This document shows positions 21,146 to 29,578 of a DNA stretch of 64,000 nucleotides, in pieces (position 1 is the first letter of the stretch; the number at the start of each line of letters is the position of its first letter). The notes beneath the pieces were generated by a model, which saw only the letters and a program-made list of their open reading frames with translations, did no database searches and had not been told where the DNA came from. Both the position numbers and the translations under genes were made by a program. The DNA lies in NCBI GenBank assembly GCA_902651635.1, contig CACRSC010000017.1, positions 336,864-400,863 of the forward strand. The letters are read 5' to 3'. The stretch comes from Mastigamoeba balamuthi. Its lineage: Eukaryota > Evosea > Mastigamoebida > Mastigamoebidae.

Positions 21146-22210
21146 ATGTCGAGGCACACACTCCCGGGGCTGCTCGCCGGAGGCATCGTCGACCTCGAGT
21201 CGTCGCCCCTCACGCTGCACTGCGCCGTGCCCACCGAGGCCGGCGGGGAGTCGCACTACTGGGTCTATAGCGCGCCGCAGTCGCCCGCCCCCACTCCCTC
21301 GCCCACACCGGAATCGCCCCAGCCCAGCCAGCCCACCGACACCACCGACACCACCGACGCCGCCGCCGCCTCCGCCTCGTCCTCGGCGGCCCCGCCGCGC
21401 GTCGTGCTCATCATCGGGCTGAGCGGCACGCACTACTCGTGGGAGACGACGATCCTGGAGCTCGTGGCGCGCGGCTGCGAGGTCATGGCCGTCGACAACA
21501 GGGGCGCAGGGCTGTCGCGCGCCACGCGCGGGCCCTACTCGACGGCGCTGATGGCGCGCGACGCGCTGGCGTGCCTGCGCCACGCGGGGTGGGTGGCCGC
21601 CGAGGGGGACGCGGGCGGGCGCGCGGGCGGGCGCGGAGTGCACGTCGTGGGGCACAGCATGGGCGGGATGATCGCGCAGGAGCTCGCGCTCATGTGCCCG
21701 GCCGGCGCGCTCGAGTCGCTGGCGCTCGTGTCGACGTACGCGGGCGGGTCGTGGACGTCGCGGCTGCCGGCCAAGGGCGCCATCGCGAGGGGCGCGCTGT
21801 GCCAGTTCCTGGACCACACGAGCGAGCGCGCGATGCGGGCGATGGCGCGCATGTCGTTCAGCCACGCGTACCTGCGGCAGTTCGAGGACTTTGTGGTGGC
21901 GCAGTACAGGCGCATGTACCTGCTCGGCGGCGTCATGAAGCCCAGGGCCATCAGGGCGCAGGCCGCCGCGGCCTTTGCGCACGACACGCGCGGGCGCCTG
22001 CCGCAGCTGCGCGAGAGCCCGCTGCGCACGCTGGTGCTGACGGGGTCCAAGGACAAGATGGTCAAGCCCAGGCACAGCGACAAGCTCGCGCGGATGCTGG
22101 GCTGCCAGCTCAAGGTCAAGGAGGGGGCCGGCCACGGCCTCTTCGAAGACGGCGGGTCCTCGTGGTTCGTCGAGCAGATCATGAACCACATCAGAGGGCA
22201 GGCCGTGTAA
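21146..22210 (+). CDS. Alpha/beta-hydrolase fold protein
   Basis: Single exon, 354 residues from the ATG at 21146 (MSRHTLPGLLAGG). Core motifs in order: RVVLIIGLSGTHYSWE (oxyanion-hole strand and loop), VDNRGAGLS, the nucleophile elbow GHSMGGMIAQELAL with catalytic Ser in GHSMG, TGSKDKMVKP with the acid Asp, and KEGAGHGLFED with the catalytic His. A Pro/Thr/Ala-rich insert (PTDTTDTTDAAAASASS) lies before the first core strand. No signal peptide, so probably cytosolic. The substrate is unknown: the fold covers esterases, lipases, epoxide hydrolases and C-C hydrolases. Confidence 0.85.
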   Translation: MSRHTLPGLLAGGIVDLESSPLTLHCAVPTEAGGESHYWVYSAPQSPAPTPSPTPESPQPSQPTDTTDTTDAAAASASSSAAPPRVVLIIGLSGTHYSWETTILELVARGCEVMAVDNRGAGLSRATRGPYSTALMARDALACLRHAGWVAAEGDAGGRAGGRGVHVVGHSMGGMIAQELALMCPAGALESLALVSTYAGGSWTSRLPAKGAIARGALCQFLDHTSERAMRAMARMSFSHAYLRQFEDFVVAQYRRMYLLGGVMKPRAIRAQAAAAFAHDTRGRLPQLRESPLRTLVLTGSKDKMVKPRHSDKLARMLGCQLKVKEGAGHGLFEDGGSSWFVEQIMNHIRGQAV

Positions 22211-22449
22211 CACCACTCAAAAACCAGACCAGACTCCGACTAACTGCGCACCACACACCCATTCCCCCGCTCCCCGTTCTTAGAAACCGAACCCCAAACC
22301 GAAACCCAACCGACGAATGAACCACACAACACCGCACAACACAGTTCTGGAAAACCAAATAGAGAGAAATAAACCAACTCTTATTTGGATTTCATATGGA
22401 GAGGAGACTGCGCTCCGGTTGTGAAGGGAAGGTCCCACAAATAAAAGAT

Positions 22450-22521
22450 CGGACCTGCCAGGGCTCGAACCTGGAATCCCTTGATCCGTAGTCAAGTGCG
22501 TTTCCATTGCGCCACAAGCCC
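22450..22521 (-). tRNA. tRNA-Arg, anticodon ACG
   Basis: Minus strand, 72 bases, no intron. The acceptor stem GGGCTTG pairs with CAGGTCC (two G-U pairs), the D arm is GCG-CAATGGAAA-CGC, the anticodon stem CTTGA/TCAAG closes the loop CTACGGA, and the T arm is CCAGG-TTCGAGC-CCTGG. The loop puts ACG at 34-36, which reads CGN arginine codons after A-to-I editing. The discriminator base is G and no CCA is encoded, as in nuclear genes. Internal A-box-like TGGCGCAATGG and B-box GGTTCGAGCCC are present. Confidence 0.93.
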
Positions 22522-22623
22522 AATTCACATAAGCGAGTTCCCACCTTCACCGAGTCAAGAGCTCGACATCCCTGTCTGCCTGTGGTTCTGAAGGCGAATC
22601 TTGCGGCAGAGGCCAGATCCACC

Positions 22624-24283
22624 ATGCAGTCGTTGCGTGCGCTCTGGATCGTGCGCGGTCGCGGAGACCAGTCGCTGCTGTTCTCTCGCCGCTGGCCTAC
22701 CGTCGAGTACCGTGCCCGAGCCCTGCACGGGACGCTCTACGCCCCGCTGGGGCCGCCCCGCCACTGCGACTACCTCACCGAGTCTGCCCTCGCTTCCGCC
22801 GCCGCCGCGGCCGTGTCCGCCGCGTCTGCCTCTGCCCGGGCCGATGCCGAGGGCGACTGCGCCCCGTTGCGCAGCGTGGCGCGGCTCGAGTCGCCCGCGT
22901 CTTCGTCGCCGCGCTTCACGCTGTGGCCGCTCTGTTCCGTCGCGCGGGTGAGCGGTGGGGGACGGCGGGGGGCTCTCCGGATTTGCGTATCTCCGGGCTG
23001 ACCAGCGCCACAGGACGACGTGCTGTTCATGGCCGTGCCGCTCGTCAAGGCCGCGTCCCTCGAGCGCATGAGGGCCTCGGACGAGCTGTTGCGTTGTCTT
23101 CCCAGCAGCCCCCCTCGCCAGTTCCCCTTCCCCGCGTTTCCCTGACGTCACCTCCGTAACTCCCCCCGCAAGCCTCTGCGTCTCGTCGACGCTCAAGGCG
23201 CTCGATGACGTGGCGGACCTCGCGGCGCAGCTGCTGCCCCGCCTCGCCGCGCAGTCGCCCGCGGCGGCCGTCGACCTGGGCCTGCTCGTCGGCGCCGCCC
23301 TGCCGTTCGGCCGCCCGTCGGCGATGATGTCACCCGACGTCATAAAGGCGCTGGCCAACAGGTCCGCGGCGCTGCACTGCCCCGAGCCCCCCGCGCGCGT
23401 CCCCGGGTGGCGCACGCTCTGCGCCAGGCCGGGCGCCCGCGGCCAGCGCGTCGACGTCGACGTCGTCGAGAGCGTCAACGCCGCGCAGTACGACAGCCCC
23501 GCGAGGCCCGACGACTGCTGCGTGCGCGGGCTGGTGGCACTCGACGCGGAGCTCGAGGGCTCGCCGGTCGTCTCGGTCGCGGTGCGCGCCGCAGAGGGCG
23601 CCGTCTCGCAGGTCTGCGCGCACTACAGGGCGCAGGCCGAGGCGGCGAGCGAGGCCGAGGTCAGGCTCACGTGCGTGCCGCCGTCGGAGAGGTTCACGCT
23701 CGGGACCTACGCGGTGGCGAGGCCGGCGCGGCTGCCGATCAGGGGGTTCTTCCAGATGCGGCTGCTCGACGAGGGCTGCAGGGCGATGCTGCTCGTGCAG
23801 CTCAAGCTCGACGCGTCGGTCAACAACAGCTTCGACTTCTGCGACGCCGTCGTGCAGTTCGCGCGGTCGCGGGGGCCCGTGGCGTCGTTCCAGGCCACGC
23901 CGAGCGTCGGCAGCGCAGTGCTCTCCGACGCGCACACGCTCGTGTGGAACATCGGCACGCGCTTCTCGTCGTCCAACTTGGAGGTCGCCATGCCGGCCAC
24001 GGTGACCTTTGATGTCGCTGCCGCCGCCGCTGCCCAGCAGGACAAGCAAGAGGGGGACGACGCGTTCTGCAGCGACGGGGTGACGGGGTTCGTGAGGCTG
24101 CGGTTCAGGATCCGGGACTGGACGGCGAGCGGGGCCAGCGTGGATGCGAAGAAGGGCGTCTCCGTTGTGCCGGTCCCGAAGTCCAAGCCATCCATATCAG
24201 TGCGCCGCACATGCATGTCTGGCGACTACCTCATCTGGAACTCGCTCGGGAACTCCCGTTATGCCGTTCCTTGCCCCGTGTAG
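22624..24283 (+). CDS. AP5M1: AP-5 adaptor complex mu subunit
   Basis: Three exons: 22624-22947, 23014-23087, 23173-24283; 502 residues, close to animal AP5M1. The start MQSLRALWIVRGRGDQSLLF then SRRWPTVEYRAR matches the AP5M1 N-terminus (animal FSRRYPTVEKRAR). Exon 2 gives DDVLFMAVPLVK. The mu-homology domain fills the C-terminal half, with LPIRGFFQMR, VNNSFDFCDAVVQF, LVWNIGTRF and the terminal SGDYLIWNS (animal SSDYYIWNS). AP-5 is the late-endosomal adaptor that works with SPG11 and SPG15 in retrieval from late endosomes to the Golgi. No other AP-5 subunit is in the window. Confidence 0.92.
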
Positions 24284-24581
24284 CTGCTCTTAGCTCGTAA
24301 TAAGAGATAAGTAGCCCGCGTCGTCGGCTCCCTCTCTGTGCACGATCCGTGCATCCCCACCACCGGGGCTGTTGCCTTTGTGTCGACACGCCTTCCCCAA
24401 GTCACGTTTCCTGCGCACCTCCTGACGCACGCCCAGCCCTTTGGGCAGTCGTACTGGCTGTACTGGCTCCCAAGGTGTGGTGCCGCCATACTCCCACAGA
24501 GCCAGTATAGTAGGAGAAACACAGTTGACTGTGCCAGGAGGAACCTGTCTTCGTCTAGTAGAGTGGAGCATCACTCTTGGA

Positions 24582-24754
24582 CTATCGGTGCCAGATGCCG
24601 GTGAATCTCCTGTGTACTCCCTGCTGCTGCTCTGGATGCAGATGGCTTGCCGGCGACGATGGAGGGGGTGGCGGCGGCGGCGGCGGGGTTTGCGCAGCGT
24701 TGGGAGCTGCCCTCTTTGGGGAGACAGCGACAACAGAAGGCTGATTTGCCCTGC

Positions 24755-24789
<35 letters not shown>

Positions 24790-25396
24790 TGCTGTTGGGT
24801 GGCAGCAGCAGCGCTGGGTTGGAACGTGCCCGGGTCCAGCTGCTGCAGAGCAAACAGCTTCATGCGGTCGGGCTCGAAGTACACGTTGAAGTAGCGCAGC
24901 ACGCGGTTGATGCGCGCAAAGTGCTCTCGCACGGGCTCGCGGACGTCCGTGCGCAGTAGCGCCACAAGCCCGCTCAGAGCGATCACAACGGGCACGAACT
25001 CAATGACCCGCCACTGCGCGACCCTCGTTCGGGGTCAGACGCGAACCGAGACCCGATGGAGACCCGCGTGAGGCGGACCTGCAGCAGCGGCAGCCTGACG
25101 AGGTTGATGACGATGGCGACGCAGCACCCGATGATGACGACGAGCGTCAGCTGGAAGAAGACGGTGTACTGCAGGTGCTTGCGCGACGCGGCGTTGGTGC
25201 TGACGCGCAGCCCCTGCTCGAACCGCAGCAGGTCTGTGGGGCGTCGGGGAGGGCGTTCCCGACCCCCAGGGCGTTCCCCACGGGCGACAGGGCAGGGCAG
25301 GACCACGACCCGCGCGTGAGGCGAGTGCTGCTGGGGCGAGGGCGAGGGGTGGGGGGTGCCTTGAAGCTGCAGGGTTTCTCTGTCCACCTCGCGCAT
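24582..25396 (-). CDS. Two-TM protein resembling Spo7 / NEP1-R1 (lipin phosphatase regulator)
   Basis: Minus strand. Exons 25396-25360, 25233-25064 and 25013-24582 give 212 residues. The joined N-terminus MREVDRETLQLQDLLRFEQ is followed by TM1 (TVFFQLTLVVIIGCCVAIVI), TM2 (VIEFVPVVIALSGLVALLR) and a conserved-looking cytosolic segment REPVREHFARINRVLRYFN. The order (short DL-FE helix, TM hairpin, then an amphipathic R-xxxI-R-NxVLxxFN segment) is that of Spo7/NEP1-R1, which recruits the Nem1/CTDNEP1 phosphatase that activates lipin at the nuclear envelope. Similarity is modest. A 15-Gln run and polyproline form the tail. Intron 1 would be GC-AG (CAAG then GCAC); it is 126 bp, so unspliced RNA also stays in frame. 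Confidence 0.5.
24756..24797. repeat. CTG/CAG microsatellite coding polyglutamine
   Basis: About 14 near-perfect CTG triplets, with two TTG interruptions toward the 3' end, on the plus strand. On the minus strand it encodes the 15-residue Gln run in the Spo7-like protein's tail. Confidence 0.95.
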
Positions 25397-25785
25397 GACG
25401 GAGGAGCCGTTCACCCAAAATGCAGCCGCGTGGGCAGAGAATCGCCGTGGAGAAGAATCTCTTCAGATAGGAGAGAATATCATCCAGGCCCTGGGCTGCG
25501 GCCCCTGCGGCGCTGGAAGTTGGGGATGGCAAAAGGGAGCAAGAGGAAGGCGACAGCACGCAGACAGGGGCGTTCCTGCAGAAGATAGATCAGGTGGGGT
25601 TCAGTACCGTTTGCCCATTATGCCGATTCCGTATGCGTCGCAGTGGGGGGTCCACGTGATGAAATGGGGGGTTCAGTTCACTGCCGGGGCCGGAGCATAA
25701 ATAGCTCTCCGAAGACAGGCGCATTCACAACTTGAGTCTGTGCCCGGAGCAGAGGACGAACAAGCTAGCATACGGCAGAGGCAGA

Positions 25786-26366
25786 ATGTGCTTTCCCGTG
25801 CAGTGCAACAAGTGCGGCAAGACCACGTGGGCGGGCTGCGGGGCACACGCCGACATGGTGATGAGCCGCGTGCCTGCGAACCAGCGCTGCACGTGCGGCA
25901 GCGGCCCGGCCCGAATGACCTACGAGTCGGTCCAGGCCCCCTCGCCTGCCCGCCCCACGTCCTCATCGTCCACGAGCGCGCCCATCAAACACTCGAACAC
26001 CTACGAGGACATGAAGGCACGTGGAAGACAGTCACCCCCCCCCATACATCGTTGGTCTCACGTAACCGCACGCTGCCCCCGCAGAAGGAGATGGCCAAGG
26101 ACAAGAAAAGGCTCGTCGTGGTCGACTTCTTCGCGACGTGGTGCGGCCCGTGCAAGATGATGGCGCCCAAGTTCGAGGCGATGTCGCGCAAGTACACGTC
26201 CGCGACGTTTATGAAGATCAACGGGGACGAGTGCCCCATGTGCGTCGACCTCGCGGGGGTCACCGCGTTCCCGACGTTCCAGCTCTACAAGGGCGGCAAG
26301 CTGCTCTCGGAGATCCGCGGCATCGACGAGCCCGGGCTGCGCAGAGCGATCGAGGCCAACATCTGA
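25786..26366 (+). CDS. Thioredoxin with N-terminal CGKTTW cysteine-rich module
   Basis: Two exons, 25786-26016 and 26085-26366, 170 residues. Exon 1 encodes a small Cys-rich module (MCFPVQCNKCGKTTWAGCG, then HADMVM, VPANQRCTCG) followed by a Ser/Pro linker. This short module (CxxCGKTTWxGCGxH...VP...RC) occurs as a stand-alone uncharacterised protein in many eukaryotes; the Cys spacing suggests zinc binding. Exon 2 encodes a complete thioredoxin fold with the active site WCGPCKMM, VDFFATW before it and the cis-Pro in TAFPTFQ. Role: disulfide reductase, partner unknown. The intron begins AAG then GCACGT, a GC donor, and no GT donor keeps frame. A TATA-like CATAAATAG lies about 90 bp upstream (near 25696). 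Confidence 0.88.
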
Positions 26367-26382
26367 GAACCAGGAACGGGGA

Positions 26383-26388
26383 AATATC
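26383..26388 (+). promoter_or_regulatory. AATATC element upstream of ARL6IP1-like gene
   Basis: AATATC 78 bases before the ATG at 26466, in the 99-bp gap after the thioredoxin stop. Confidence 0.3.
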
Positions 26389-26465
26389 TGTGATTCATCA
26401 GAAGATTCTTTCTCTCTTCGCCAGATTTTCTCTTGTTTGTGTCTCTGCAGCCCGTCAAAGAAGAC

Positions 26466-27155
26466 ATGTCTGCGCGCAAGCGGTCCGAGTACGTCGCGCT
26501 CCTGGCGCCCAAGCTGGCGCCGCACTCCGGCCTCGTGTGCTTCGCCTTTGACACGCTCATGTGGCGCCGCCCGGCCGCGCTGGCCGCCGTCGGCCTCGCG
26601 GCGGTGCTCTGCCTGTACTTTGCCTGCGCGCTCTGGGACGCCCACGGCTACCTCCCCTGCGCCCTGGGCCTCGCCTCGCTCTGGTTCCTCCTCGACTCGC
26701 TCGTCCGCGCGCTCGTCGACCAGGGCGAGTCTGCGCGTGCCGCCGGCGCCGTCGAGGTGCCGCAGGGGCCGACGTTCGCAGAGGCCGTCGACTGCGCGGC
26801 GACGCTCTGCGCGCGGTGGGACGAGGCCTGGGCGATGCTCGCCCAGCAGAAGCGCCTGCAGCCGGGGCTCTACACGTGCCAGGTGCTCGTCGCCGTCGGG
26901 GCCCTGTGGGTCGTCGGCGTGGCCCTCAGCGGCCGCTCGCTGCTCTGGCTGCTCGCGGCTGCCGCGGTGGGCCTGCCCGGCGCGCTGTACAACGGGGTCC
27001 TGAGCGACGCGTGGGCCAGGATGGGCCCCATTGTCTCCGAGGCCGGCAAGGTAGCGGGCAGCCTGCAGGCGACCCTCGCCCAGAAGACGGGCGCCGCCCA
27101 GGCCCCCGCCGAGTCGCCCTCGCTGGGCCACAGGCGCCCTGTTTCCATTCCCTAA
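26466..27155 (+). CDS. ARL6IP1 / reticulon-homology ER-shaping membrane protein
   Basis: Single exon from the ATG at 26466 (MSARKRSEYVALLAPKL), 229 residues. Two long hydrophobic hairpins are seen: residues about 33-75 (PAALAAVGLAAVLCLYFACA, then LGLASLWFLLDSLV) and 140-175 (LYTCQVLVAVGALWVVGVAL, SLLWLLAAAAVGLPGAL). They are separated by a hydrophilic helix (FAEAVDCAATLCARWDEAW). ARL6IP1 has the same plan: a CFDTLMWRRP-like lead-in, hairpin, helix with a basic-aromatic core, hairpin ending PG-Y. Such proteins insert as wedges and curve ER tubules. The start lies 100 bp after the thioredoxin stop on the same strand. An upstream splice acceptor (ctgcag before 26451) leaves open an extra 5' exon. 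Confidence 0.65.
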   Translation: MSARKRSEYVALLAPKLAPHSGLVCFAFDTLMWRRPAALAAVGLAAVLCLYFACALWDAHGYLPCALGLASLWFLLDSLVRALVDQGESARAAGAVEVPQGPTFAEAVDCAATLCARWDEAWAMLAQQKRLQPGLYTCQVLVAVGALWVVGVALSGRSLLWLLAAAAVGLPGALYNGVLSDAWARMGPIVSEAGKVAGSLQATLAQKTGAAQAPAESPSLGHRRPVSIP

Positions 27156-28448
27156 GGAATCTTTCCGGACCGGCCCCCTTCCTTTTCCCCCCCCCTGCTT
27201 GTTACCCTCGCGGTGGAAGGGAGGTTTTTAATTAGGCCGTCGACCACAGTTGGGTTGCAGTTGCTGGTTCACAACAGTTCGATTAGTATACCCAGAGCCC
27301 CTGGATAGTTGTGCTTCAATGCGTTCTCCCACAAGAATGCAGGCTCTTTCCGGACACAGTAAGGGTGCACTCGAGCCTCAGGTGGATGACTGTGGCACCA
27401 CTGATCGGACTGTCACTGCCAGTATCCGATCACGACATCCAGGCGAAGGCGTTGACGAAGACGTGCACTCACGATCGCGTCGCCCTGAGTTACGGTGAGG
27501 AAGAGCTCTGGGAAGGTACAGTGCATCAATGGATCAATGCGGGCAACCTCAACAAGGAATCCGGAATCGTTGCTGTGATTCGCATTTCACCATTACACAT
27601 AACGGAATCACGTGAGTTTTTGTGGTTGGCAATACTGTGAAATGGAATAAGGTGGTATGTTTGAATTTATGTCAAATGACAGCTTTTCAGTGAGAAAATG
27701 TGCGTTCTTCCCCGTTTTCCCACAGCCCCCCCTGAACTTTATCTCCCTATGAGGAACCCCTGCCCCTGTCCAACTTTCCTTCATTCTTCCAAAGAATGCA
27801 CCTCCAGACTGTCCACTTCTGGACTGAGGTGAATTCAAGGTGGCCAACATTATTCACTCTGCTCTATCTCCAGGTACACTCACTCTATACAAACACTTTC
27901 ACTATTACATCGTCAAGAACATGAGAAGAAGTGTGATGGGCACTTTGGTGTAACGAAGCCACTGCTTGACAACACCAAAGTGGAAACGTGGGACAAGTTA
28001 TCTCCTGTGCTGAGCAGATTGTTGCTGCTCTAAAAAGAATGGTATTCTGCATTTCATTCTTGTCACTGATAAAAATTCCTTTGTGTTAACTCAGTCTGTT
28101 AAGGGGCTTGAAGGCCCTATCACGGAGCACTTCCACTTGGTGCATTGAACCACATTTGGCTTGGCAGAGCGGACTGGGCAGGGGTTCTCTGAAAATTCTC
28201 TCACAGTCACTTGAATGCACTGAAATAATTAGATGCTATCAACAACGTTGTATTCCAAAAGAGGTTTTTGTGCTTTTTACGTGCATCTTAGTCATACCTG
28301 GGCAAAGTGAACATTGAGTGAGAAAAACTTCTCGACCTCTGTCTTAACCAAACAAAACTAGAACACACTTTGAGAGCTCGTCTGGTCCACCAGGTGCCCA
28401 AGGTGGCGAGGCTGGAGAAAACAGTCTGGAAACAAGAGCAGGAGCTTG
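27156..28448. other. AT-rich intergenic stretch
   Basis: 1.3 kb where GC falls well below the flanking genes. No convincing coding frame on either strand. It holds one strong hairpin (27941-27982). Composition resembles the transposon-derived islands at 5-6.7 kb and 34.4-37.8 kb, so decayed mobile DNA is likely. Confidence 0.5.
27941..27982. repeat. Perfect 11-bp inverted repeat
   Basis: CACTTTGGTGT at 27941-27951 is exactly complementary to ACACCAAAGTG at 27972-27982, with a 20-base loop. No flanking features identify it as an RNA gene. Confidence 0.7.
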
Positions 28449-29020
28449 TCAATACATGAGCGAGTTCCAGGCGACCTGGGTGGATGTCAACCGGGCCAAC
28501 ATCGACTGCCTTGCGCCGCCTGTCCCTCGCGACGATCCGCTCGAGCCGCGCTTCACAGGCCCCCAAAGCCTCTGCACAGGAGAGCACAGTACACGGGCCT
28601 CGATCGCGTTTGAGAAGTTGGCTGCGATGAACTTCTGCACGCTGCAGTCGTAGGCGATCTGCTCAACCAAGGCAGCAGAGCTTCCCATGGGCGGGGGATC
28701 TCGACGCACGAGACGAGAAACGGCCCGCGCCGGCTACCGCACTCGCCTTCGTACCACATGCCCTTACACGTGTTGATCGTCACCTCACCGCCCTCACGCA
28801 GCGACAGCTCGTTCGCGTGGGTGGCCTCGGAAGTCGTATATGAACTTGGCGTGCTGCTTGTCCGGCCTGGGCAGCGCCCTCATTGCAGGCGCTCTCCTCC
28901 GGGCCCCACGGGCGCTGCCCTCCCCCGCGGCCCCGGCCCCGGGCGCTCCCAGGCGGCAACGATCTTGAGACGAACCTGCGCCGGTCCGACTGCTCGGCCT
29001 CGGTGGCAGCGCCATGGGCT
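28449..29020 (-). pseudogene. SH3-domain gene with broken frame
   Basis: Minus strand. One frame gives RPDKQHAKFIYDF, then the frame must shift by one base (near 28812) to continue as EATHANELSLREGGEVTIN, then CKGMWYEGECGSRRGPF and CVE. Together these make a typical SH3 domain (ALYDF, ELSL, GD/GGEV, W-GE, G-FP). A second one-base shift in a C run (near 28703) is needed to enter the frame reading SSAALVEQIAYDCSVQKFI. Upstream DNA to about 29.6 kb also changes frame every 50-100 bases. Either the gene is decayed, or this stretch has several sequencing indels; both breaks are at C homopolymers, which favours sequencing error. Confidence 0.55.
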
Positions 29021-29507
29021 AGGCTCGGAGGCCCGCTGACTGGCCGGACGCGGCCGCCTTGTGCTTGAAGAAGGCCGTGAGCCCGTGCTGGCTGCGCTGT
29101 CCACCGCAACTCCGCCCAGCGCTTGAGAGTGAGGATGCAGTGGTCCTGCAGCTGCTCGGCGTTGTCTGCATCCGCGGGGGCATGCCGACGCCCTTTGTGG
29201 CGCGTGTGCAGCCGCCCTGCCCTGCGCGACTGCGAGGCACAGAGCGAGAGCTGCGCTGGAGCGGCAACGGCAGAGCCTGCACGGCAGCAGAGGCGCCAAC
29301 GCGCGCGCAGCCACAGCCGCCGCGGGCAGGTCCACCGGGGCGCTCGCCAGCCGACCGCAATGCCTCGCGCGTCGCCCAGGCCGGTCGCAGGGCGGCACTC
29401 GCTCCCTTCCCGCCTCCCCGGGGCCGGGGGCGCCCCTGGCAGGCTCCGGCGCTCTCGCGGCCCCGTTGCAACTGGTTGGTGTGTTAGCTGCGACGATTTG
29501 TGTTGGT
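29021..29507. other. GC-rich region upstream of the SH3 fragment, coding status unclear
   Basis: Minus-strand frames here look partly protein-like (for example DNAEQLQDHCILTLKRWAEL near 29100-29160, and HGLTAFFKHKAA near 29050) but do not join without frame changes. Probably the 5' part of the broken SH3 gene. Confidence 0.35.
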
Positions 29508-29514
29508 GATATTT
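29508..29514 (+). promoter_or_regulatory. GATATTT element upstream of acidic-repeat gene
   Basis: GATATTT 65-71 bases before the ATG at 29579, with a T run after it. Confidence 0.4.
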
Positions 29515-29578
29515 TTTTACTTCAAAGAACACGTGAAAACGTGAGACGCGTTGAGTGCGCGCACCGACTGTCGAGAAG

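Noticed and set aside
24436-24515. Repeated GTACTGGCTG and GAGCCAGTAT as a possible inverted repeat
   Set aside because: The pairing is short and interrupted; not distinguishable from chance.
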